A stretch of DNA of 64,000 nucleotides from Papaver somniferum (lineage: Eukaryota > Streptophyta > Magnoliopsida > Ranunculales > Papaveraceae): contig NC_039360.1 of NCBI RefSeq assembly GCF_003573695.1, forward strand, positions 63,799,911 through 63,863,910, given 5' to 3'. Shown piece after piece: positions 22,904 through 34,612 of this stretch. Every line of letters starts with the position of its first letter. The stretch's first letter is position 1. The position numbers and the translations under genes were made by a program. Below the pieces are notes generated by a model that searched no databases, was not told the origin of the DNA, and was given only the letters and a program-made list of their open reading frames with translations.

Positions 22904-22908
22904 CTTTG
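22904..22908. other. Target site duplication CTTTG, right copy
   Basis: Pairs with 11545-11549. Confidence 0.88.
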
Positions 22909-23151
22909 GACTAACCTGAAATCTAGCACAACAACCAACACTAAAAGCAACATCGGGTCTAGTAGCTGTAAGATATATGAGGCTTCCAATGATAGATCGA
23001 TAGAGCTTTTGATCCACATTTACTCCTTTCTCATCTCGATGTAGTTTACAAGTAGTGGGCGTAGGTTTCAGTTTTGGAGTTGACTTATCAAGACCGAATC
23101 TTGTCACAAGATCCTTAGCATATTTTTCTTGAAATAAGAAAATTTCATCCT
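22909..23151 (-). pseudogene. Element C pol: RT/RNase H connecting segment
   Basis: Minus strand: DEIFLFQEKYAKDLVTRFGL, TPTTCKLHRDEKG, YRSIIGSLIYLTATRPDVAF and ARFQVSPK. This is the stretch between copia reverse transcriptase and RNase H. It continues the frame that breaks at 31786 on the right (B insertion) and continues leftward at 11549 (D/A insertion). When both insertions are removed the order is collinear, with a single TAG just before DEIF. Confidence 0.9.
23147..23151. other. Target site duplication of B, left copy (ATCCT)
   Basis: Matches 31786-31790. Confidence 0.88.
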
Positions 23152-25595
23152 TAAAAAAGCGGGGGTCTAACAACCTCACCCAATATTTCGATTAGCAATC
23201 TGTATGGACTAACTCCAATATACTTTCTAGATAATCAACTAGACAGTCAGACTCAATCTAGATAAAAGTATATCAAAGAGTTAATATCTCAATCTCTCGA
23301 TTTGATCTATACTCAAGCAAATAGAAATCTGCGAGTCTTTATCAAATACTAGAGAGATAACTTGGATGGTACCAAATACCAATATCCAAGTGTCAATCAA
23401 TTTAAATCAACAACCAAAGGTTGGATATTCTAATTGATTAACGCACAACCTGTGATATTTAAATTATATAACAAAATATAATGCGGAATAGAAATAACAC
23501 AGACTCCAGAAATTTTGTTAGCGAGGAAACTGCAAATGCATAAAAACCCCGGGACCTAGTCCAGATTGAACACCACACTGTATTAAGCCGCTACAGACAC
23601 TAGCCTACTACAAACTAACTTCAGTCTAGACTGTGTTGAACCCTAATCAATCTCACACTGATTCAAGGTACATTTGCGCTCCTTACGTCTCTGATCCCAG
23701 CAGGATACTAGGCACTTGATTCCCTTAGCTGATCTCACCTACACCCAAGAGTTGCTACGACCCAAAGTCGAAGACTTTAATAAACAAATTTGTATCACAC
23801 AGAAAAGTCTAGGATAATAGATAAATCTGTCTCCCACAGATAAACCTATGAGTTTTGTTTTGTCTTATGATAAAATCAAGGTGAACGGGAACTAATTGAT
23901 AACCCGAACTTATATTCCCAAAGAACAGCCTAGGATTATCAATCACCTCACAATAATATAAATCGTATGGTAGCGAAACTAGATATTGCGGAATCACAAA
24001 CGATGAGACGAAGATGTTTGTGATTTCTTTTTATCTTGCCCTATCAGATATATAATCTCAAGTCAATTATTAAATTGAACTCGTACGATAAAAAATGACA
24101 AGATCAGAATGCTCAACTACAAGAGAAGTGGGTTTCGTCTGGCTTCACAATCCAATGAAGTCTTTCATTCGTTAACATACATGGTCTCGAGAAGAAACCT
24201 AAGGTTAAAGGAGAATCGACTCTAGTAAAACCAACTAGTATCACACAGGAGGTGTGGAGATTAGTTTTTCCAGTTGCTATATGTCTCTTTTATATAGTTT
24301 TCAAATCAGGGTTTGCAATCCAAGTTACCTTGGTAACAAACCATTCAATATTCACCGTTAGATGAAAAACCTGATTTAACCAAGCTAATATCTTTCAACT
24401 GTTAGATCAAAACTTAGCTTGTCACACACAAATGAAATGTATTTCATTTAGGTTTGAGTAACCGTACCTAAACGTGTACACTTAGTTGGTTCACAAATAG
24501 TTAACCGATGGTTAGCCATATGAGCACTTTCATATTAACCATATTCATCTTTCTCATAACTAGTTCAAATGACTCATAAGAACTAGTTTAAGAGTTTTCT
24601 TAGGTCTTTATGAATAGACATAATTGAAACAAAATCGGTTTGATTCACTTGAATCAATTCATGAACAATATAGCCACGGTTTGCAAAGATTGCATTCCTT
24701 ATAATTTATTGTTTTAATTTCATGAACTTCCGATTTGAGAAATAACCATCTTGGGTGCGCGTACGGGTACGTGTACCATAGCTACCGGATTTGAGTTTAC
24801 AAACTCAGCAGAAATTTTCGGTTCGAAAACTTCCGTGGGTACGCGTATGGGTATGTGTACCTAAGGTGACTGGTTTAACAGTTTTTAAACTTACAAACTC
24901 AGCAGAAATTTTCGGTTCGAAAACTTCCGCTGGTACGCGTACTTAACCTATCTCCTTCACCAATACTGTATGCCCACATATGCATACACTTGGTTTCCGG
25001 CACATGGATTTATACACTAATGTGTGAACACACTATATATGCTTATATCCATAGTTGGTTACATAATCTCAACTCTACATTTCAATCATTGAAACACTCT
25101 TCTATAATGTTATAACAATCGTTAATCACAACTATCGTCATCAAAGCTATTTTCAAGATTGAAACGTCATCATGACTTTTGTCACGGGTAAAGATGAAAA
25201 GTGGTTAAAGCAAAAGCTTACCAACACATATTTCGAGAAAAAGATAGACGAGTAAACTCGGCTCGAAATAGCAAATGTGTATGCCTGAAAACTATCATAC
25301 TTATACGACTTTGTCTCAAGAGTAGGAGATATAGTAGATATACTTTTGAGTGATAGATAAGTTCAAGTATCCACGTACCTTTTATTCGGATGAAGTTCCA
25401 CTTGTTCCTTGAGTAGTTCTTCGTCTTCATAAGATGATCGCCATGGAGTCTGGAGCTCAACTACACTAAACTGTCCTAAACCGAGACTTAGCTATAAGTA
25501 GTCTAGAAATCAAGACATATAATTTTGACAACTAAACTTGACAAACATGCTTGAGATAGAAACGCATGCGAGTTCGACCGAGCAATGCTCTAACA
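23152..25595 (-). repeat. 3' LTR of B (2444 bp)
   Basis: The outer terminus reads TAAAAAAGCGGGGG: the canonical TG end has become TA. Contains the GC-rich module (about 23518-23566), a TATA-like complement near 24292 and a palindrome cluster (24755-24950). Confidence 0.92.
24755..24950 (-). repeat. LTR palindrome cluster (B 3' LTR)
   Basis: Units such as GCGCGTACGGGTACGTGTAC (about 24758) and GGTACGCGTATGGGTATGTG (about 24838), with a third half-unit at about 24931. They are separated by about 80-95 bp, including a repeated AAACTCAGCAGAAATTTTCG block. Confidence 0.78.
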
Positions 25596-26987
25596 ATCTC
25601 CCTCTTTGTCAATTTTAGTGGAAAAACTATCAATACATATGGATTACAAAATAAATAACACTTTGTAGCTTCTCGTCCACATGCTTGATCTCCTTGGTGC
25701 TTCAACATTAATCGAAAACTTCATCTTTTCCAAGTACTCCCATGATTCCATATATGTTCAATTCAGCATCATAGTTGTTGAAGATCCGTAGCCATAACAA
25801 TGAGAAAACAAAAGCTTTCGATCATTGTTATACAGTGTCATAGTATTACTACACAGTATCAAAATTCTTATATCACAACTTCGACAACAATACTATGGTG
25901 ATATTATCACTCCCCCTTAGTCAATAATTTCATCTCAACATGAAAACCACTCCCCCTTACATAATGATCGTAAAACACGTAAACCATATGTATTTGTAGT
26001 GTGAACTACATATTCATTCTCCCCCTTTTTGTCAATAAAATTAGCAAAGGTACGAAAACGGGATCCTAATGAAATTTCCACGAAGATTCTTCAAGACCAA
26101 ATAAAAGTACATATCAACTTGTTTAGATGCAATCATATAGCCGAAGCTAAGTGCATTCATCAAGGAGTTTATAAAGATACAAGATAACCCCTAAAATATT
26201 CCACAGCCGCACTCCCCACAAAGATATGGAAATTAAGCGCAAGTTCAAAAGAACTCTCCCCCATTTGATGTCATTCCCGAAACAACAACAAGAGCGACCT
26301 TACCAAGAAAATAAGGATTTCTTTGGACACCAAAAACCATAAGAAAATGATTTTGTATCCAAAAATTCTCAATCAAACTAATCACAAGAGAACCCATGAT
26401 TAATTTAATCGGAATACACAACCAAATTAATCACAAACGAATATATGATTAGTATAGTTGGAAATGATCACATAAGAACACTTATGGAGCCGCACAGTAT
26501 ATACATAAAATATGGATCAGGGAAGATCAATACTGCAGAATAAACAAGGATTCATTCTATTTTCCATCACTATTTGCACAATGACATACAATAGACATAA
26601 TCCTCGTGAACAAAAGATTTTAACCTATGTTCCATCAAATAATTGACATAATAGGATTAACTTTTGTTTGTCAAAAGTTCATCGATCTTATATCAATACA
26701 TGCATATCGACATATGAAAGAGATAACTTTTGACATCTATGGGACAAAAATAGTTCACGGACGCAAACACACATATCCCATAACATATTGCAATATATGA
26801 AACCATAAATATTAATACTGCAAACATCATCTTCCAAATCACTTTAGAATTTAAATAAATAAATCTAAAAACATTGCAAGATGAAAACGTTGGACATTGC
26901 TATGTGTCCTCACAATAATGGCTATTCCAAACCCTAGTTATCCTTCTTAAACAAAAACAAGAATAAAAATTCTCATAAGAAGATTTA
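25596..26987 (-). promoter_or_regulatory. 3' non-coding region of B with polypurine tract array
   Basis: CTCCC-type complements at 25599-25606 (adjoining the LTR), 25909-25917, 25949-25957, 26019-26028 and about 26254. Order and spacing match C, J-L and, mirrored, A. The rest has no coding potential I can support. Confidence 0.75.
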
Positions 26988-27356
26988 CTAGACATTAAGA
27001 TCTTTGAAAAATTCCTTATCGTCCCCGAACTCCTTGTCGTCAACAGCCATTGGAATATATGGTTCATGGAGGAAGGAGTCAATACCAAAAAATCGTCTTG
27101 GTTGATGATGTCGAACCAGGGACTTCTGAATTTCTAATGATCTTAAAACACAAGCCTTTATTTGTTGAATCTCTTTTCTTGCCAGCTTCAACTCTTCAAG
27201 AACATCAGAAAACTTCTGAAAATTAGAAGGAACTTCTCTTGGCTTCCTCACATTCCTACTTTTTCTTTTCAAAGTTGGAGAGAAAGGAGATTTCTGTTTT
27301 TACTTAGTGATTGATGGCTTAACAATCATATTGATATCTTTTCCATCCGAAGACAT
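26988..27356 (-). pseudogene. Small ORF2 of element B (about 122 codons)
   Basis: Frame from the ATG at 27354-27356 to the stop at 26988-26990, interrupted by one TAA near 27300. Clearly the homologue of the A frame at 18388: shared KRKSRNVRKPREVPSN-like basic part, KFSDVLEELK helix, FGIDSFLHEPYIPM and a terminal DDKEFGDDKEFF. The 94 codons downstream of the TAA are open. No family recognised; it could be a nucleic-acid-binding accessory protein (inference from the basic N-terminus only). Confidence 0.75.
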
Positions 27357-27439
27357 GATGCTTGGAGTACCCTTATGCAACCGGTTTTGTGAGAGGAATT
27401 CACAATCTCAACAAGCAGTCTTAAGATATAAAGAGTATC

Positions 27440-29264
27440 AGAGAAGGAAAAAGGAATGTAGGGTTTCGAAACCTTTAAAAAGGTTCGTACACGTCCAACT
27501 CACAACCCTATAAAGAGTAGAGTTGTCGATAATAACCCTTTTCTTTTGGCAAAACGGTCCTTTCCAATATCAACTGTGATATGGAGGAATTCCAAAAACT
27601 AAACAATACTAAGCTAAAAAACAAAACTAAAAAAATTTATTTTTAAAGCCTGAGGTGTGCAAGATCTTGTCTCTTTTGAACAGGCACATGAGACAAGATG
27701 CACAAGACAACACAATCAAGTTGTGTTGTGGTGAACAACAATCTGTTCACCATGACCCTTTTTGTTGGAATTCATGGAACTCTTCCTTTCCTTATGTTTA
27801 GACTATGTTTTATTATCTAATGGTCTAAATCTATCTTTGAAAACTAATTTCTTCAATGAAGATAAGATCTTACATACCTCAGCTGTTTTCTCCGCTAATT
27901 TAAGCTTGGTAGGTAGACGATATGCTCTTTATTGAAGCTTGTTGACATATCTCATCTTGTGTTTGTACTTGAAACACTTTGAAAGTTCACGACCCTTGAG
28001 AGAACAATAGGAGCATGTCAACGCGTAAGATGATTCATGCGCCTGTGAAGTGCAAGATGCTAGGCACAAAGTAGATCCTAAATCATTAAATATAGAGTTT
28101 CCAAAAGAAGGGTCAATTGATTCTTCCATCTTGATTGGGTTATCTTCTAAAATATTATCAAGATTGATGTATGTATTGCTACAATTATCAAAGTCAATAT
28201 TTTCACATAGAAGAGCAACACTTGATTTCTTGTCTTCATCAGAATCATAATTGTCAGACATCTCATCAAGTGTCACAGCAAGAACTTTGTTCCCAGTGTA
28301 TTTTCTACGATATGGGCACTCGTTTGCAAAATGACCAAAACCCTTACACTTAAAGCACTGAGGCATATCCTCGTCATCGGTTTCATTTGTGTCCCTGTTT
28401 TTAGGAGGAATACGATTATGAGGTTTGACTGATGCCTTTGGCTTATCTTTGGAGAACCGTTTACTTCTCTTCAATAGAAAATCCCTAAACTGTCTTGTGA
28501 TCATCGAGACTGATTTGTCAAGATCTTCATCTGATGAATCCGTCTCAGAGTGATCATCTTCAGAGATATATATATTACTTTTATCAAGTAACTTTGTGTC
28601 TTTCATTGCTTTGAACGCAGCATCCTTGGATTTGGACGAATGTTCATGATCAAAGATCTTTAGCTTCCCAACCAATGTATTTATGGAGAGGGTATCAAGG
28701 TTATTTCCCTCAACGATGGCATGCTTCTTAGAATCGTATCTAGATGGCAGCGATCTGAGAATTTTCATCACAATGTCCTTTGCAGAAATAGTCTTACTCA
28801 ATGCAAAAGATGCATTAACAATTTCAGACACTTTGTGATTAAACTCATCAAATGAATCTTCATCTGCCATACGAAGGTTTTCCCAATCGGAATTTAGGTT
28901 TTGAAGCCTGGCTTCCTTTTCACTGGTATTTCCTTCGAATACGGGTTCTAAGATATCACACGCATCTTTAAACCTAGTACAATCACATAATGCTGAAGAT
29001 TTGGGGTAATGGCATGTATGATAGCATTCAAACCGTCAGAGTTTTGCTTTGCATCAAGTGTCTCAGCACCATCGTATTCGCCAATATTCTTTGGAACAGT
29101 AGGTTACCTATTTCCACAGCGGGAGAGTCATAACCATTAACAATATATACCCATGATTGAAAATCACGCGCTTGAATAAAAGCTCGCATATCAATTTTCC
29201 TCCATAAGTAGTTTGAGCCATCGAAGACTGGTGGTACGTTAATAGAGATAGCAACTCTGTCCAT
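27440..29264 (-). pseudogene. Gag of element B with intact CCHC knuckle
   Basis: The ATG at 29264 (minus) opens MDRVAISINVPPVFDGSNY and RDFQSWVYIVNGYD. After a one- or two-base shift near 29000 a long frame (to 27929) carries FEGNTSEKEARLQ, NSDWENLRMADEDS, ILRSLPSRYDSKKH, an acidic linker, and CFKCKGFGHFANEC, a complete CX2CX4HX4C nucleocapsid knuckle. The C-terminal part has DSDEDKKSS and KGRELSKCFKYKH. Further down, interrupted by stops, are TAEVCKILSS, LDCVVLCILSHVPV and IIDNSTLYR, all shared with A. This is the best preserved gag of the window. Confidence 0.9.
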
Positions 29265-29312
29265 AGAGTCAGATCGCTACAAACACAGAATTGTGAGGTC
29301 TTAAACGTGTTT

Positions 29313-29330
29313 GCCTGCTTTGATTCCAAT
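29313..29330 (-). promoter_or_regulatory. PBS of element B (mutated)
   Basis: Complement reads ATTGGAATCAAAGCAGGC. Two changes from the version in A, C and F. Confidence 0.85.
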
Positions 29331-30472
29331 TGAAAAAGAGGGGTCTAACAACCTCACCCAATATTTAGATTAGAAATCTATATGGACTAACTCCAATATA
29401 CTTTCTAGAGAATCAACTAGACAGTCAGACTCCATCTAGATAAAAGTATATCAAAGAGTTAATATCTCAATCTCCCGATTTTATCTATACTCAAGCAAAT
29501 AGAAATCTGCGAGTCTTTATCAAATACTAGAGAGATAACTTGGATGGTACCAAAGACCAATATCCAAGTGTCAATCAATTTAAATCAACAACCAAAGGTT
29601 GGATATTCTAATTGATTGATCTTAATGCACAACCTATGATATTTCAATTATATAGCAAAATATAATGCGGAATAGAAATAACACAGACACCAGAAATTTT
29701 GTTAACGAGGAAACCGCAAATGCAGAAAAACCCAGGGACCTAGTCCAGACTGAACACCACACTGTATTAATCCGCTACAGACACCAGCATACTACAAACT
29801 AACTTCGGTCTGGACTGTGTTGAACCCTAATAAATCTCACATTCATTCAAGGTACAGTTGCGCTCCTTACATCTCTGATCCCAGCAAGATACTACGTTCT
29901 TGATTCCCTTAGCTAATCTCACCCACAACCAAGAGTTGCTACGACCCAAAGACGAAGACTTTAATAAACAAAACAGCATCACACAGAAAAGTCTACGATA
30001 ATAGATAAATCTGTCTCCAAAAGATAAACCTATGAGTTTTGTTCCGTCTTATGATAAAATCAAGGTGAATGGGAACTAATTGATAACCCGGACTTATATT
30101 CCCGAAGAACAACCTAGGATTATCAATCACCTCACAATAATCTAAATAGTATGGTAGCAAAACTAGATATTGCGGAATCACAAACGATGAGACGAAGATG
30201 TTTGTGATTTCTTTTTATCTTGCCCCGTCAGAGATATAATCTCAAGTCAATTATTCAATTGAACTCGTACGATAGAAAATGTCAAGATCATAATGCTCAA
30301 CTACAAGAGAAGTAGTTTCGTCTGGCTTCACAATCCCAATGAAGTCTTTCAGTCGTTAACCTACAGGGTCTCGAGAAGAAACCTAAGGTTAAAGGAGAAT
30401 CGACTCTAGCAAAACCAACTAGTACCACACAGGAGGTTTGGGGATTAGTTTTTCCAGTTGCTAGATGTCTCC

Positions 30473-30480
30473 TTTATATA
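30473..30480 (-). promoter_or_regulatory. TATA box of B 5' LTR
   Basis: Complement TATATAAA followed by GGAGACA, equivalent to 15327 in A. Confidence 0.68.
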
Positions 30481-30944
30481 GTTTTCAAATCAGGGTTTGT
30501 AATCCAAGTTACCTTGGTAACAAAGCATTCAATATTCACCGTTAGATGAAAAACCTGATTTAACCAAGATAATATCTTTCAATCGTTAGATCAAAACTTA
30601 GCTTGTCACACACAAATGAAATGTATTTCATTTAGGTTTGAGTAACCGTACCTAAACGGGTACACTTAGTTGGTTCACAAATAGTTAACAAATGGTTAGC
30701 CATATGAGCACTTTCATATTAACCGTATTCATCTTCTCATAACTAGTTCAAATGACTCATAAGAACTAGTTTAAGAGTTGTTCAATTGCTTAGGTCTTTA
30801 TGAATAGACACATTTGAAATAAAATCGGTTTGATTCACTTGAATCAGTTCATGAACAATATAGCCACGGTTTGCAAAGATTGCTTTCCTTATAATTTATT
30901 GTTTTAAGTTCATGAACTTCCGATTTGAGAAATAACCAGCTTGG

Positions 30945-31130
30945 GTATGCGTACGGGTACGTGTACCATATCTACCGGATTTGAGTTTACAAACTCAGCA
31001 TAAATTTTCGGTTCGAAAACTTCCATGGGTACGCGTACGGGTATGCGTATCTAAGGTGATTGGTTTAACAGGTTGCAAACTTACAAACTCAGCAGAAATT
31101 TTCAGTTCGAAAACTTCCGCTGGTACGCGT
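30945..31130 (-). repeat. LTR palindrome cluster (B 5' LTR)
   Basis: Units such as TATGCGTACGGGTACGTGTA at about 30946 and GGTACGCGTACGGGTATGCG at about 31028, plus a half unit near 31122. Same arrangement as the B 3' LTR. Confidence 0.8.
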
Positions 31131-31785
31131 ACTCAACCTGTCTCCTTCACCAATACCGTATGCACACATATGCACACACTTGGTTTCCTGCACATGGATT
31201 TATACACTAATGTGCGAACACACTGTATATGCTTATATCCATAGTTGGTTACGTAATCTCAACTCTGCATTTCAATCATTGAAACATTCTTCTATAATGT
31301 TATAACAGCCGTTATTCACAACTATCGTCATCAAAGCTATTTTCAAGATTGAAACGTCATCATGACTTTCGTCACGGGTAAAGATGAAAAGTGGCTAAAG
31401 AAAAAGCTTACCAACACATATTTCGAGAAAAAGATAGGCGAGTAAACTCGGCTCGAAATAGCAAATGTGTATGTATGAAAACTATCATACTTATACGACT
31501 TTGTCTCAAGAGTAGGAGATAGAGTAGATAGACTTTTGAGTGATAGATAAGTTCAAGTCTCCACATACCTTTTAGTCGGATGAAGTTCCACTAGTTCCTT
31601 GAGTAGTTCTTCGTCTTCATAAGATGATCGCCATGGAGTCTGGAGCTCAAGTACACTAAATTGTCCTAAACCGAGACTTAGCTATAAGTAGTCTAGAAAT
31701 CAAGACATAAAGTTTTGACAACTAAACTTGATAAACATGCTTGAGATAGCAACGCATGCGAGTTCGACCGAGAAATGCTCTAACA

Positions 31786-31790
31786 ATCCT
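31786..31790. other. Target site duplication of B, right copy (ATCCT)
   Basis: Pairs with 23147-23151. Confidence 0.88.
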
Positions 31791-32530
31791 AATGTTGTTG
31801 AATCTGTAATCCTAGAAAGAATTTTAATTCACCAACATTGCTCATTTCAAACTCCTTACCAAGAGATACTTGGAAATCTTTTGCAAGTTTCTCAGAAGTC
31901 GATACATATATGATATCATCTACATAAAATTGAGCAATGACAACATCTTTCCCACTCCACTTGGTAAACAAAGTTTTATCAGATTCACCTCTCGAATAAC
32001 CTTTCCTGAGAAGAGAAGTAGTTAGTTTTTCGAACCAGGCACGAGGTGCTTGTTTCAACCCATATAATTCCTTTTTGAGCTTAAGGACATGATATGGGAA
32101 ATCAGGATTTTCAAATCCCTTCGGTTGAGCTACATATACCTCTTCCTTTAAATTTCCGTTTAGGAACGCAGATTTTATATCCATTTGAAACAGCTTAACC
32201 TTAAGAAAACAAGCATGAGCTAATAGCAACCGAATGGACTCAAGGCGTACTACAGGAGCAAAGGTTTCGTCAAAGTCGATACCTTGAATCTTTGAATATC
32301 CATGAGCGACAAGTCTGTATATGTTTATGACAATGGTGCCGAATTCATCAGACTTGTTCTTGAATATCCATTTGGTACCAAAAATATTGACATTGGAAGG
32401 ACAAGGTACGAGCTCCCATACATCTTGTCTTTGAAATTGATTTAACTCTTCATGCATTGCATTCACCCAAAAGGGATCGCTAAGAGTTTCATCAATATTT
32501 CTAGGTTCTACTTGCGAAAGATAACAACCA
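31786..32530 (-). pseudogene. Reverse transcriptase of element C (N-terminal part)
   Basis: Copia reverse transcriptase, minus strand, open from 32466 to the B insertion: FQRQDVWELVP, GTKWIFKNK, GIDFDETFAPVVRLESIRLL, QMDIKSAFLNG, GLKQAPRAW, the catalytic FYVDD, and GELKFFLGLQIQ at the break. The catalytic Asp pair is intact. The motif spelling is typical of the Sirevirus/Maximus lineage. A frameshift near 32500-32620 separates it from the integrase C-terminal region. The polymerase continues at 23151. Confidence 0.93.
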
Positions 32531-34035
32531 AAATTACAAATATTTTGAAGTTGTCCTCTTGTCTTAGCTGTAGAATCTTTTCCCCTAATAATATTGTTAG
32601 TATCATGATTCCTTTGAACCCAGAGGTTCGTGGAGGAACACGTTCTTGTTCAACAGAAATAGCCTGATCAGTTCTCTTCTCCTCGTCACTGGAAATATCA
32701 GGATCAACGACTGTTGGAACAACTTCAACTGATTCTGGGATTTCCTTGACTTTCTCAATTGTCTCAGTTGGAGGCAATTCAGCAGAAAGGATATCATGAT
32801 GAAAATTGCTCAGATCATCAATGATGACATTTGCAGATTCCATCATAACTTGGGTTATGAGATTAGATACTCGAAAACCACGACTATCATATGCATAGCC
32901 AAGAAAGATACCCTCATCGGTTTTAGAATCAAATTTCCCTTTTTGTTCTCGATCTTTCAGAATGTAGCACTTACTTCCAAACACTCTGAGATAATGTAAG
33001 TTGGGCTTCCTACTGTACTACAACTCATAAGGAGTGTTTAGGGTTTTCGACCATAGGTATACACAGCTGATCAAATAACATGCTGTGAAAACATCTTCCC
33101 CCTAAAACCTTAACGGTAGCTCTTTGTTATGGAGCATTACCCTAGCCATTTCCTGAATGTTCCTATTCTTCCTTTCTGCAACTCCATTATCTTGAGGAGT
33201 AATGGGTGGTGAGTATTGTTGAATAATCCCCAGTTTGTCACAAAATTCAAACACCTTAGTGTCCTTAAATTCAGTTCCACAGTCGCTTCTAATTTTATTT
33301 AGCTTGCGACCTTGTTCATTCTGGATTCTACTAACAATAATATTGAATTCACCAAGGGTTTCATTCTTATGAGCTAAAAATGCCACCCAAGTGAATCTGG
33401 TGTAATCATCTACCATAACCAAAGCATACTTCTTCCCAGCAACCGTAGGTTGTTGAATAGGGCCGAAAAGATCCATATGAATTAAATCAAGTGGAGCTTT
33501 AGTGAGAATATCTCGAGATGATTTATGTAGAACTTTCGTTTGTTTACCCTTTTGACGGGCACCACAGACACCATCAATCTTTGCATTGATTTTGGGAACG
33601 TCTCTAACAAGTTCTTTAATAATGATCTTAGGTAGAAGGCGGTAATTGATGTGACCAAAACGCTCATGCCAAAGATGTGTAGATTCCACCTTAGTCAAAT
33701 TGCAAAAATTACTAAACTGAGTATCAAGAAGATAACAGTTATTTTTACCACGAGTTCCCTGAAAAATTACTTTTCCAGTCTTGTCTACAATGTCACATCC
33801 ATCCGCATTGAAGACAACTTTATGGCCATTGTCACAAATTTGACTAACAAAAAGAAGGTTTGCAGTCATACCTTTAACGTAAACTACATCATGGATTTCA
33901 GGAACGCCAGGAAGTTTGATCGTCCCCTTCTTGCTTATGTAGCAACAACTCCCATCTCCGAATGTTACAGGACCTCCTTCAAAGTCGCTTGAATTCACAA
34001 ACCACAAAATATCTCCAGTCACATGTCGGCTACAT
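32531..34035 (-). pseudogene. Protease end and integrase of element C
   Basis: Reading minus from about 34035, the protease active-site region appears as FFDNGCSRH, with Asn where Ser or Thr normally follows the catalytic Asp. Integrase follows: HLWHERFGH with a Cys pair damaged (CGARQKG, second Cys to Arg), then the DDE residues in HMDLFGP, RSDCGTEF and GVAERKNR, all present. Two TAG codons (about 33097 and 33015) sit where neighbouring sequence implies Trp. After them the frame resumes (LRVFGSKCYILKD, GIFLGYAYDSRGFRV), then a Glu/Ser/Thr-rich linker. A frameshift precedes reverse transcriptase. Confidence 0.9.
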
Positions 34036-34571
34036 CCATTATCAAAAAACCATTGAAAGGGTGATGTTGATTTTAGAGAAAATCTCCCATACTAACACTA
34101 CTATCCCGTTTGGGATTTCTTGTTAGATTTGTACACCTTTTTAGAGAAGTAAACAGTTGTTCAACTTTCTTATGAAGATTACTCGCAACCTTTAAACTTT
34201 TCTTGAAAGATGTACATGTATGTTGAGAATGATTATGAATCACAGAACATATATGGACCAACATCTTTAGACTCATCTGAGTAGTTCTGAGTTACATCAG
34301 GTTTCACAAATCCTAAACCTCGCTTATCCCCTGACTTGCGATAATTTCTCAGGGAAGAATTAGAAGAGTTATTCAAATCCATTGAAGATACTTTGACAGA
34401 CTTCAAATCCTTATACTTTGCGATTTCTGCAACTAGATCAGAATTGGTTCATCCAACTTCTACTGGAGATTAACTAGCTCTTCAGAACATTCTCTAAGAT
34501 CAGAGTTAAATACTGGTGAAACGTTTATAAAGACTTTACGACCCATAGAGTCATATTGCTACAAACACAGA
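34036..34571 (-). pseudogene. Gag remnant of element C: leader and C-terminal tail only
   Basis: Starts at about 34536 (minus) MGRKVFINVSPVF, the usual gag leader, but then goes directly to DLRECSEELVNLQ and, after a one-base shift, AEIAKYKDLK and SGDKRGLGFVKPD, the conserved tail that precedes protease in Sireviruses. The whole capsid core and the zinc knuckle seen in A and B are absent. The joint lies within about 10 residues of the leader. Further stops precede the protease. Confidence 0.82.
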
Positions 34572-34594
34572 CTTATGAGGTATTAAACGTGTTT

Positions 34595-34612
34595 GCCTGC
34601 TCTGATACCAAT
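34595..34612 (-). promoter_or_regulatory. PBS of element C
   Basis: Complement ATTGGTATCAGAGCAGGC adjoining the LTR. Confidence 0.9.

Larger units (their letters stand above)
23152..31785 (-). mobile_element. Sirevirus element B, gag-only (non-autonomous)
   Basis: 5' LTR 29331-31785, PBS 29313-29330, gag 27440-29264, ORF2 26988-27356, 3' non-coding 25607-26987, polypurine tract 25596-25606, 3' LTR 23152-25595. Total 8634 bp. Like A it has no pol in its 3.7-kb interior. Inserted in the reverse transcriptase of C with an ATCCT duplication. Confidence 0.92.
29331..31785 (-). repeat. 5' LTR of B (2455 bp)
   Basis: TGAAAAAGAGGGG...GCTCTAACA. Pairs with 23152-25595. GC-rich module at about 29700-29750; palindrome cluster at about 30945-31130. 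Confidence 0.92.
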
